NCBI GenBank assembly: GCA_963674975.1
Contig: OY771913.1
Location: 682,001 to 746,000 of the forward strand
Reading direction: 5' to 3'
Origin: UBA4781 sp963674975
GTDB lineage: Bacteria > Chloroflexota > Anaerolineae > Anaerolineales > Anaerolineaceae
Length of the DNA: 64,000 bases
The notes below the pieces were generated by a model that saw nothing but the letters and a program-made list of their open reading frames with translations, did no database searches and was not told where the DNA came from. Both the position numbers and the translations under genes were made by a program. Shown piece after piece: positions 1 to 7,083 of the stretch. Within the stretch, counting starts at the first letter, position 1. Every line of letters starts with the position of its first letter.

Positions 1-344
1 CGTTTTATCCCGTCCACCAATACTTCTTTGCGCAGCCTTCCGTTCCCGTTTCCCCCATTTCCTAATATCAGGCGGGCTTCCATGGAATGTGCGGCATTGG
101 CGCGCTGGAACTCCATGACCAATCGCGCAACGGGCAATTCTTCTTCTAATGCCAGAAAATTGACCAATTCACGATCTTTGCCCGCCTGCACGGAAGTCAA
201 GGTGGAGAAAAAATTGACCGCTTCTAAAAAGCTGGTTTTTCCCTGCGCATTATTTCCAACCAAAACGGTAACATGCGGTGGAATATCCAATTCCAGACGT
301 TTAAAGGTTCGGAAATTGGTCAGGGAAATATGTTTCAGGAACAT
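1..344 (-). CDS. recF: RecF, DNA replication/repair SMC-like ATPase (N-terminal part, cut by window edge)
   Basis: Reading the minus strand from the ATG at 344 gives an open frame running off the left edge (about 114 codons). It begins MFLKHISLTNFRTF and has a Walker A motif GNNAQGKT at residues 30-37, followed by SFLEAV. This is the classic RecF N-terminus (LxNFRxF, GxNxxGKTxxLEA). RecF loads RecA at ssDNA gaps with RecO and RecR. The start lies 14 bases after the def stop on the same strand, so the two are probably cotranscribed. The C-terminal signature and Walker B motif are outside the window. A general SMC-like ATPase is less likely because the N-terminal motif spacing fits RecF closely. 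Confidence 0.85.
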   Translation of the reverse strand, partial: MFLKHISLTNFRTFKRLELDIPPHVTVLVGNNAQGKTSFLEAVNFFSTLTSVQAGKDRELVNFLALEEELPVARLVMEFQRANAAHSMEARLILGNGGNGNGRLRKEVLVDGIK

Positions 345-358
345 GCTTCTGGATCCGC

Positions 359-874
359 CTAAACCTGTTCAGCCTGTTCGGCTTCTTCATCTGTGGTTTT
401 ATAAAGCTTGGTAGCGCGGTCCACAAAGAGAATACCATTTAGATGATCGATCTCATGCTGAAAGACGCGCGCCAGCCACCCTTTTACATGGATTTTCGAT
501 TTCTTTCCATATCGATTCAATCCCCTGACTTCAACCCGTGAAAATCGTTCCACCTCACCCACAATATCAGGTACGGAAAGGCATCCTTCAATTCCAAGTT
601 CGGTTTCTTCAGATCGTTTTACTATCTCGGGATTCGCCATGACATATAATTTCTTTTTCGAATCCTCTTTCGTATCATCCACAGCATATTCAATCACGAT
701 CACACGCAGCGATTGATTTACCTGTGGTGCAGCCAGACCCACCCCATCTTCTTCCCGCATGGTGGTGACCATATCATCTACGAGAATCTGAAAATTATCT
801 CCGAAATCTCGCACATCATGCGCTTTTTTCCGCAGTATGGGATCAGGTAGTTTTATTACTTCTCGCAAACTCAT
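359..874 (-). CDS. def: Peptide deformylase
   Basis: 171 residues, normal family length. It removes the formyl group from the N-terminal Met of nascent proteins in the cytoplasm. All three family motifs are present: GVGLAAPQ (residues 44-51), EGCLS (96-100, Cys98 metal ligand) and HEIDH (140-144, two His ligands and catalytic Glu). The C-terminus is a short acidic tail ending EEAEQAEQV. It is followed by recF at 14 bases. The region upstream (875-933) separates it from the CNB/PH protein gene, which is on the same strand and ends at 934. Methionine aminopeptidase, the next enzyme of N-terminal processing, is 4.5 kb away at 5419. Confidence 0.97.
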   Translation of the reverse strand: MSLREVIKLPDPILRKKAHDVRDFGDNFQILVDDMVTTMREEDGVGLAAPQVNQSLRVIVIEYAVDDTKEDSKKKLYVMANPEIVKRSEETELGIEGCLSVPDIVGEVERFSRVEVRGLNRYGKKSKIHVKGWLARVFQHEIDHLNGILFVDRATKLYKTTDEEAEQAEQV

Positions 875-933
875 TCTTCATACATCCAAAATTTATTATT
901 TTTATTATAAAAATCGCTCAAATTATAACACGC

Positions 934-2616
934 TCAATCCGATCGCTCTTCTTCCCCGTTCTGCAGTGTATCCTGTGTGTGAATGACCTTGTGATATGCA
1001 TCCATCCAGGTCACCAGCCGTTCATTGTTCAGCACCCTGGTTTCCTTTTTTTCACGATCCTTGATGCGCTGAAAACGAGTGTAGATCTCCTGCTGTACAT
1101 AGGAGGGATGCGGAACATAATCAAAGGTGAATTCAACATCTCCCACCCGGATAAAGACCGTACCAAAATTGAAAAGCAGCCCAAAGATGCTCTGGCGTTT
1201 ATATTCGATAGTTTGAATGTTCCGAATCGGCGCAGCACGCCTTTCTTCCATTCCCAGAGGTTTTTTATCCACATCCACGATCTGTTCAGGAGTGATCAGA
1301 AAATAATCATTACGCCAATCAATCGCAGCATAGATCCACCAGATACCCATGAAAATACACACTCCCAGCAGGATATCGCGATAGATCGCTGTTACTTCCG
1401 GTACCATACCAAACCAGCCGTAGGCAGGAGCAAACTGGAAGATCAGGCTGGTCGCAATTCCTAGAAATGGAAGGATCGTTTTCCGAATAAAAACGAACCA
1501 ATGGGTGCGGTAGATGATAGTGTTATTCTCAACTTTGCGTAATCTCAAGAGACGTGAGAATAGATCAGGCACATAGGTTGAAGAAAGGGTATCCTCAGCA
1601 TCCACCTGAGCTTTTTTTGATTGGAGATCAACCTCACCGGAAGGTTCGCTCTGCATATGCTTTCTCAAGAACGTTTCCGGGTCTTCTGCTTCTTCTTCCG
1701 CAAGCTTTTCCTTATGGTTCAACCACTGCTCTTCAACAATGGCTGAAACAGCTTCTGCATACGCCACGTTACGAAATTTGACCAACCCGGTAAACGTGCG
1801 CAGCAGCACATCTCCATATCGATACAATCTACCAAGCAGCGGTTTTTGCCTGGTAATAGAAAGGATCGCGCTTAAAGGAGTCTCTTTGCGGCTGTCATAG
1901 ATCAGAGCGATCTTCTCCAGAAACACCACCCGCTGATTGGTGATCACGTAGTAATCATTCATCCAATCGAAAGCATTCCAGACAGCCCAGCCTACGCCCA
2001 GAACGCCAAGGATCGAACCCATCCACAGTACAAGGTCTGCCGGGATCACCCGTGCATTGAAAAGAATTCCGGTGAGTGCCAGCAAAGCCAGCATAAGGAT
2101 CACCGGGCGCAGCATGCGGGAGATCAGGATGAAAGAATGTTCCCGGCTTATATAATGCACGCTTTCATCATCTTGAAGCCAATCCATCGGTTTTTTTAGT
2201 AAGAATTCCAGGCTTTGAAGCTGCAGATCAAACTGCACCTCAAAGAATGGATATTCTTCTATAATTCTCTGGATCAACCGCATCGGTACCGCCAGCACCA
2301 GGGTGGTGTCGGTCGCTTTTGCCGATGTCATGCGCACACCTTTTTTTGAGATCACCTCAAAACCGAAATAACTGCCAGGCTGATAGCTGTTGATAAGATA
2401 CTGTACGTCCTCTTCTTCCAGAAAGATAGAAACATTTCCAGAGATAAGGAAGAAAAACTTTTCAGCGGCAGCATCTTTTTCATAGATCAGGGCATCCGTT
2501 TGAAACCGGAGTATCTGGGAGCGATCGATGATCCACTGGATGAAATTATCTGGGATATCGTGAAAAAAGATCCCGTTTTTTAAAGTATTGAAAAGTTTTT
2601 CTTTTGAAATATTCAT
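934..2616 (-). CDS. Cyclic-nucleotide-binding domain protein with two membrane-PH (YdbS-like) modules
   Basis: 560 residues when started at the ATG at 2616 (MNISKEKLF). An upstream in-frame extension exists but overlaps a well-formed promoter, so I reject it. The order is an N-terminal cNMP-binding fold (about residues 5-120, including ISGNVSIFLEEED and the GSYFGFEVIS core), a hydrophobic hairpin (RPVILMLALLALTGILF), a bacterial PH-like domain (DYYVITNQRVVFLEK, RTFTGLVKF), then a second hydrophobic hairpin and a second PH-like domain (NDYFLITPEQIVDVDKK). The duplicated DYY/DYF-hITpxxhhhhxK pattern is the YdbS/bPH2 signature. It is probably an inner-membrane protein that reads a cyclic nucleotide or similar ligand. 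The function is unknown. No cyclase was recognised in the window. Confidence 0.75.
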   Translation of the reverse strand: MNISKEKLFNTLKNGIFFHDIPDNFIQWIIDRSQILRFQTDALIYEKDAAAEKFFFLISGNVSIFLEEEDVQYLINSYQPGSYFGFEVISKKGVRMTSAKATDTTLVLAVPMRLIQRIIEEYPFFEVQFDLQLQSLEFLLKKPMDWLQDDESVHYISREHSFILISRMLRPVILMLALLALTGILFNARVIPADLVLWMGSILGVLGVGWAVWNAFDWMNDYYVITNQRVVFLEKIALIYDSRKETPLSAILSITRQKPLLGRLYRYGDVLLRTFTGLVKFRNVAYAEAVSAIVEEQWLNHKEKLAEEEAEDPETFLRKHMQSEPSGEVDLQSKKAQVDAEDTLSSTYVPDLFSRLLRLRKVENNTIIYRTHWFVFIRKTILPFLGIATSLIFQFAPAYGWFGMVPEVTAIYRDILLGVCIFMGIWWIYAAIDWRNDYFLITPEQIVDVDKKPLGMEERRAAPIRNIQTIEYKRQSIFGLLFNFGTVFIRVGDVEFTFDYVPHPSYVQQEIYTRFQRIKDREKKETRVLNNERLVTWMDAYHKVIHTQDTLQNGEEERSD

Positions 2617-2638
2617 ACGATTTAAGTATATCCAATAA

Positions 2639-2667
2639 ATCATAGTTAACATTGAATAGTTCTGCAA
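2639..2667 (-). promoter_or_regulatory. Sigma70-like promoter of the CNB/PH gene
   Basis: On the minus strand TTGCAG (2662-2667), a 17-base spacer and TATGAT (2639-2644). Initiation would fall near 2632, about 16 bases before the ATG at 2616 and inside the longer open frame. This decides the start. No Shine-Dalgarno sequence is evident before the ATG. Confidence 0.6.
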
Positions 2668-2711
2668 GAGGATAGCAAAAATAGAAAATCCTTTTATAAT
2701 CACGATTCTGG

Positions 2712-2736
2712 TAAAATGGGAAGTCAGTATTAGGAG
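2712..2736 (+). promoter_or_regulatory. -10 box and Shine-Dalgarno for the beta-lactamase-fold gene
   Basis: TAAAAT at 2712-2717 is a plausible -10, with no good -35. TAGGAG at 2731-2736 is the ribosome-binding site. It lies 8 bases before the ATG at 2745 but only 2 bases before the in-frame ATG at 2739, so 2745 is the likelier start. Confidence 0.45.
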
Positions 2737-2744
2737 ATATGCAT

Positions 2745-4223
2745 ATGAAATTACAGAGAATTTCTCTGTTGCGGTGGATCGCCATTGGACTGCTGGTTCT
2801 GGCAGCCGTCATCCTTGTTCTTCAATTAATATCGTTCAGCCGCCTTCGCGCCGGATTTCCTTCCGGGACTGTTATTGCAGATATCCCGATAGGTGGATTA
2901 GATCAGCAGGATGCTGCCGACAGGGTAACGCAGGCATACAACTATCCCATTGAAGTTCAATACGGCGAGAATATTTTTTATCTGAAGCCATCCTCTCTGG
3001 GTTTTACCCTTGATGTTGACACCATGATCGCAGCCGCAGACCAACAGCGTGTAAATGCTCCCTTCTGGAATTCTTTCTGGGATTATCTATGGAATCACAA
3101 TGCAGAAGCGCAAACCACACCTCTGGCATATTCGATCGACGAAAAACAGTTGAAGATGTTCCTGTATGATGAGATCGCTGCTCGTTATGATAATGATCCG
3201 GAGCAATCGCAGCCCATCCCGGGCAGCACCCGTTTTGAGATCGGGACCTCCGGCAAAATCCTGAATGTGGATGCATCGGTCCCATTCATCGAAAAAGCTT
3301 TGATATCTTCCACAGACCGGACAGTGAATCTGGTAGTTTCCGAAGTCAATCCACCAAAACCATCCTTCGAAAATCTGGAAGTGATGCTGAAACAGTTGAT
3401 CGATGAATCGGAATATGATGGTCTGACCGAGATCTATCTCCTTGACCTGGAAACAGGGAAAGAGATTGATTTTGCTTATGAGAATGGCGTTGATTACGAT
3501 CCCGGCATTGCCTTCACTGCCGCCAGCACGATCAAAATTCCCATCATGGTTACCACGTTCCAGTACCTTTCAGAACCCACTACTCAGGCTGCAGCAGAAT
3601 TAATGCAGTTGATGATCGAGCAGTCAAAAAATGATCCCGCGGATGAATTAATGGAAAACTACCTCAGCCCCACTCTGGGTCCATTGATCGTTACGGAAAC
3701 CATGCAGGACCTCGGATTAGATAATACATTTCTTGCAGGGCACTTCTATATCGGAGCTCCACTTCTGCAGCGATTTACTACAACTGCAAACAGCCGTACA
3801 GATTACACCACCGACCCTGATTCTTACAACCAAACCACTACCGCTGATATGGGAATGCTGCTTGAAGATATTTATCAATGTGCAAAAAACGACGGCGGAA
3901 CTTTCAGAGCACTTTTCCCCGATGAGATCAGTCAAAATGAATGCCAGACCATGGTTACCTACCTTACCAGCAATAAAATTGCAGTTTTACTTCAGGCAGG
4001 GCTTCCGGATGGCACACGCATCGGGCATAAACATGGCTGGATCACCGAAGCAGATGGTCTCATGCACTCCATCTTTGATGTAGGTATCGTCTACAGCTCA
4101 GGCGGAGATTATGTGATCTGTGTAGCCATGTACCACCCGGTACAGCTGATCTTCGATACCGCCAATTTACTGACGGCAAATATTTCTACTACGGTTTATA
4201 ACTACTTCAATATCGATCAGTAG
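2745..4223 (+). CDS. Membrane-anchored class A beta-lactamase-fold serine hydrolase
   Basis: 492 residues from the ATG at 2745. One N-terminal membrane helix (about residues 8-30) is followed by an extracytoplasmic region (GTVIADIPIGGLD) resembling the peptidoglycan-binding/YoaR-like domain found in vancomycin-resistance-type proteins. The C-terminal half is a penicillin-recognising fold: Ser261 in STIK (SxxK), a downstream SKND segment that may stand in for SDN, and GHKHGW in the KTG position. KHG rather than KTG and the absence of a clear Glu166 loop argue for a cell-wall-related hydrolase rather than a true beta-lactamase. It ends 7 bases inside the convergent MFS gene. The substrate is not predictable. 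Confidence 0.8.
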   Translation: MKLQRISLLRWIAIGLLVLAAVILVLQLISFSRLRAGFPSGTVIADIPIGGLDQQDAADRVTQAYNYPIEVQYGENIFYLKPSSLGFTLDVDTMIAAADQQRVNAPFWNSFWDYLWNHNAEAQTTPLAYSIDEKQLKMFLYDEIAARYDNDPEQSQPIPGSTRFEIGTSGKILNVDASVPFIEKALISSTDRTVNLVVSEVNPPKPSFENLEVMLKQLIDESEYDGLTEIYLLDLETGKEIDFAYENGVDYDPGIAFTAASTIKIPIMVTTFQYLSEPTTQAAAELMQLMIEQSKNDPADELMENYLSPTLGPLIVTETMQDLGLDNTFLAGHFYIGAPLLQRFTTTANSRTDYTTDPDSYNQTTTADMGMLLEDIYQCAKNDGGTFRALFPDEISQNECQTMVTYLTSNKIAVLLQAGLPDGTRIGHKHGWITEADGLMHSIFDVGIVYSSGGDYVICVAMYHPVQLIFDTANLLTANISTTVYNYFNIDQ

Positions 4224-5398
4224 GAAGCCGTATCTTTCTTCCCGAAGATCGCAGGCAGCAGCGGGATCGCCAGTAAATTCAATAATGCCAGAACCAGGAA
4301 AGCGGGTTTATATCCGAATGCTTCTGCCATTGAACCGCTTAATGCCAATCCAACACCCGTTCCCAGGTTCGCAACTGCCATCAAGATAGAAAACATCGTA
4401 GCTGCGATATGAACATTGGTCTCCCGCATTGCAATGGCAAAATAGACCGTTTCGTAGAGTCCAAAGGCAATTCCGAAGATGAAAACCAGTATCCAGGCAA
4501 CAATGGGCGTGTTGATCAGGCATAGCGCTGCTACTGACAGCAGGGTTGCTCCCAGTGATAATTGAACAGATTTCTTCTGTCCAATTTGATCAACCAGTTT
4601 TCCACCCAGCAGGCTCCCCGCAACAATACCAATACCCAGAACAGAAGAAACAATACCGGCAATAGTGTAGCTGATCGTAAAACGCTGCTCAAGAAATGGA
4701 TTCACCAGCTGGGTCGTTCCATTGATGATCAGCGAATATAAAGCGCCTAAAAGTCCCAGCGCAATGATCGAAAATTTCTTGAACTCTTTGAATGCGCCCC
4801 AATTGAATTCTTTTTCGACCGTTTTTTCTGATTCTTTGGTATTGAGGATGAATGGAATGGGAAGTGCGGTCAGCACTGCCAAAGCAATAAAACCTGCCAT
4901 CCACGATATCTTGTCTACCAGCAGACCCAGAATACCTGAGATCAAAACCATTCCCATTGCTCGTCCGGCAACCATGATGCCCTGTATTTTCCCTTCATCT
5001 TCCGGAGCAGTAGTATCCAGCGCCAGACCATCGGTGCAGGTATCATAGAGCGCCATACCTGCCATCAAAAGGAATGCATTCAGCGCATAAAGATAAAAAT
5101 TCTTTGCAGGATTGATAAAATCAACGACGATCAGGGCTGCCATCTGGATAAATAACCCGATCAGGATGTAGGGTTTTCGATGTCCAAGGTGAAAGAAATT
5201 CACCTTGTCGCTCAATAAACCAAAGAAAATCTTTAAAACAAAGGGGATCATAGCAATGGAGCTGATCAGACCAATTTTATCCATCCCCAACCCATACGTT
5301 TGTAAATACAGGGAATTCAGAGATGAGAAATAGCCCATGACAGCACCTTGCGCCATATAAAGTGTTGCAAACAAGGCAAAGCGGATATTCTTTTTCAT
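4217..5398 (-). CDS. Major facilitator superfamily transporter
   Basis: 393 residues, about 12 hydrophobic segments, typical MFS size. The loop after TM2 (LLSDKVNFFHLGHRKPYI) matches the MFS motif-A pattern (GxLxDrxGrRkp), and the second half repeats it (LLGGKLVDQIGQKKS). The start at 5398 has AGGAGG seven bases upstream. It lies 20 bases after map on the same strand, so the two are likely cotranscribed. Its 3' end overlaps the convergent hydrolase gene by 7 bases. The substrate is unknown. The overall look resembles the folate-biopterin/nucleoside-type MFS of Chloroflexota, but that is only an impression. Confidence 0.85.
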   Translation of the reverse strand: MKKNIRFALFATLYMAQGAVMGYFSSLNSLYLQTYGLGMDKIGLISSIAMIPFVLKIFFGLLSDKVNFFHLGHRKPYILIGLFIQMAALIVVDFINPAKNFYLYALNAFLLMAGMALYDTCTDGLALDTTAPEDEGKIQGIMVAGRAMGMVLISGILGLLVDKISWMAGFIALAVLTALPIPFILNTKESEKTVEKEFNWGAFKEFKKFSIIALGLLGALYSLIINGTTQLVNPFLEQRFTISYTIAGIVSSVLGIGIVAGSLLGGKLVDQIGQKKSVQLSLGATLLSVAALCLINTPIVAWILVFIFGIAFGLYETVYFAIAMRETNVHIAATMFSILMAVANLGTGVGLALSGSMAEAFGYKPAFLVLALLNLLAIPLLPAIFGKKDTASY

Positions 5399-5418
5399 TA
5401 ATGTTCCTCCTGTGGTTT

Positions 5419-6186
5419 CTATGACAGAATGGATAAAACCTCCGGTCCATTTTCTGTGATAGAGATTGTATGTTCAAACTGAGCCGAAAGGCTCCCATCT
5501 GCGGTTACAACGGTCCATTCGTCTTTTAGAATTCGCGTATATGGTTTACCCATATTCAGCATAGGCTCGATATTGAGAACCATACCGGCTTTCAATATAG
5601 GTCCACGATCAACCGGACCAATATGAGGAACAAAGGGATCCTCCCACAGCTCCCTTCCAATCCCATGACCACCGTACTCACGAACAACCGAGTATCCTTC
5701 TTTTTCCGCATAACTTTGAATCGCTGCTCCAATCGCTCCGAGGCGGTTGCCCGGAATACAGGCAGCAATTCCCCTTTTTAAACTCTCATAAGTAGTATCT
5801 ACCAGCTTTTTTACTTCCGGTTTGACCTGACCTACCATATGGGTTACACAGACATCGCCGCACCAGCCTTTATACCGCACTCCAATATCGATCCCGACAA
5901 TATCCCCTTCTTTTAATATTCGCCCATTGGGAAGACCGTGACAGATCTCATTATTAACCGATGCGCAGATCACTCCCGGAAAGGGTCGTTGGTTGGGCAT
6001 CTGACGGATGCCCTTATACAAGGTAGCTGCACCTTGAGACTTAATATATTTTTCTGCGATGGCATCCAGATCTTTCAGGCACACTCCTGCATGGATCGCT
6101 TCTCCCAATCGTGCGTGGGTTTGAGCTACAATCTGTGCTGCCGCCCTTAATGCTTCAATTTCATGCTTCGTTTTTAATTCGATCAA
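5419..6186 (-). CDS. map: Methionine aminopeptidase, type I
   Basis: 255 residues, type I length without an insert. It removes the initiator Met after deformylation. The metal-binding pita-bread motifs are in order: IDIGVRYKGWCGDVCVTH (two Asp ligands), GGHGIGRELWEDPFVPH (His), GMVLNIEPM (Glu) and AQFEHTISIT (Glu). The start is a TTG at 6186, supported by GGAGG six bases upstream. It heads a two-gene unit with the MFS transporter. The divergent regulator gene begins about 200 bases away. Confidence 0.96.
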   Translation of the reverse strand: MIELKTKHEIEALRAAAQIVAQTHARLGEAIHAGVCLKDLDAIAEKYIKSQGAATLYKGIRQMPNQRPFPGVICASVNNEICHGLPNGRILKEGDIVGIDIGVRYKGWCGDVCVTHMVGQVKPEVKKLVDTTYESLKRGIAACIPGNRLGAIGAAIQSYAEKEGYSVVREYGGHGIGRELWEDPFVPHIGPVDRGPILKAGMVLNIEPMLNMGKPYTRILKDEWTVVTADGSLSAQFEHTISITENGPEVLSILS

Positions 6187-6315
6187 AAGCTTCCTCCAAT
6201 TTGAAAAGCGGTTGTAGACAGGATCATTATCCGTATTTCAAATTCTCTTTATTCTACGCAATTCTAATTAAAAAAGGAAGCGCTCTTCTTAAAGAAGTTT
6301 TTAATTTTTCATTAA

Positions 6316-6343
6316 TAGGAAGTTCCCTATCTTGGGCTATAAT
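6316..6343 (+). promoter_or_regulatory. Promoter -10 and nearby imperfect palindrome before the DtxR-family gene
   Basis: TATAAT at 6338-6343 is a perfect -10, with a poor -35. TAGGAAG and TTCCCTA (6316-6329) form an imperfect palindrome in the spacer/-35 region. Such a site could be an autoregulatory operator for the metal-dependent repressor encoded just downstream. This is inferred from position only. Confidence 0.4.
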
Positions 6344-6389
6344 CGAAGAAGCATACATTTTGAAAACAGGTATGCAAAACGAGGTCAAG

Positions 6390-7067
6390 GTGAATGAAAA
6401 AAAACCTTCTCCCACTATTGAAGACTATCTGGGAGTAATCTATACATTAGTACACGATGGAGAAACCATCATAGGGGTAAAACTTGCTGAACTCCTAGAT
6501 GTATCTGCTCCGACAGTGACAGAAACATTGAAAAGAATGATCCGCGACAAATGGATAACCATGGATGACAAAAAGGAAATCCATCTGACGGAAAAAGGGA
6601 ATCAAGCCGCGGCAAGCATTATCCGAAAACATATGTTAACCGAATGGATGCTTTCACGGATACTGGATGTTCCATGGTCGCAGCTGCATGAAGAAGCTCA
6701 TAAAATTGAACATTCCATTTCTGCCGATGTCGCAGAAAAAATGCAGGAACGCCTGGATGATCCTAAATTAAGCCCGCACGGTACTCCTTTCCCCGGTTAC
6801 GAAGATATGGCAAAAAATTGGGCTCCCCTGGTGCATCTGGAGGAAGGGGATCATTTCATCGTCCGACGCATCCATGAATTTGGTGCAGTAGATCTGGAAT
6901 TAATGGATTTCCTGCAAAAGAATGGTGTTCAGCCCTCAGCAGAGGGTTCTATAAAAGAGAAACTTCCTTTTAACGAAACGATCACTCTGAAAATAGGTCC
7001 AGAAACAGTATCACTTGGTTTTAAAACAGCGAAATTAATTTTCGCAGAGAAAATAGATAAAAAATAA
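6390..7067 (+). CDS. DtxR/MntR-family metal-dependent transcriptional regulator
   Basis: 225 residues from a GTG at 6390, preceded by GAGG five bases upstream. An ATG at 6372 is an alternative, and the longer frame back to 6111 would run into map and is rejected. The N-terminus is a winged helix (PTIEDYLGVIYTLV, then LLDVSAPTVTETLKRM as recognition helix). The middle is the helical metal-binding/dimerisation domain with HKIEHSIS and the typical LSPHGTPFPG. The C-terminal 70 residues form an SH3/FeoA-like domain. This is the full three-domain IdeR/MntR layout. It stands 16 bases before metE in the same operon, suggesting metal control of methionine synthesis or autoregulation. Whether it senses Fe, Mn or Zn cannot be told. 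Confidence 0.88.
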   Translation: MNEKKPSPTIEDYLGVIYTLVHDGETIIGVKLAELLDVSAPTVTETLKRMIRDKWITMDDKKEIHLTEKGNQAAASIIRKHMLTEWMLSRILDVPWSQLHEEAHKIEHSISADVAEKMQERLDDPKLSPHGTPFPGYEDMAKNWAPLVHLEEGDHFIVRRIHEFGAVDLELMDFLQKNGVQPSAEGSIKEKLPFNETITLKIGPETVSLGFKTAKLIFAEKIDKK

Positions 7068-7083
7068 TGAATGAAAGGTTTTT

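Noticed and set aside
28..414. Plus-strand 128-codon frame at the left edge
   Set aside because: It is the shadow of recF and the end of def on the other strand; its translation has no recognisable features.
2617..2703. 29-residue N-terminal extension of the CNB/PH protein
   Set aside because: A promoter with -10 at 2639-2644 lies inside it, and the cNMP-binding domain begins right after the ATG at 2616.
6111..6389. Long N-terminal extension of the DtxR-family frame
   Set aside because: It overlaps map, contains the TATAAT at 6338-6343, and lacks family similarity.
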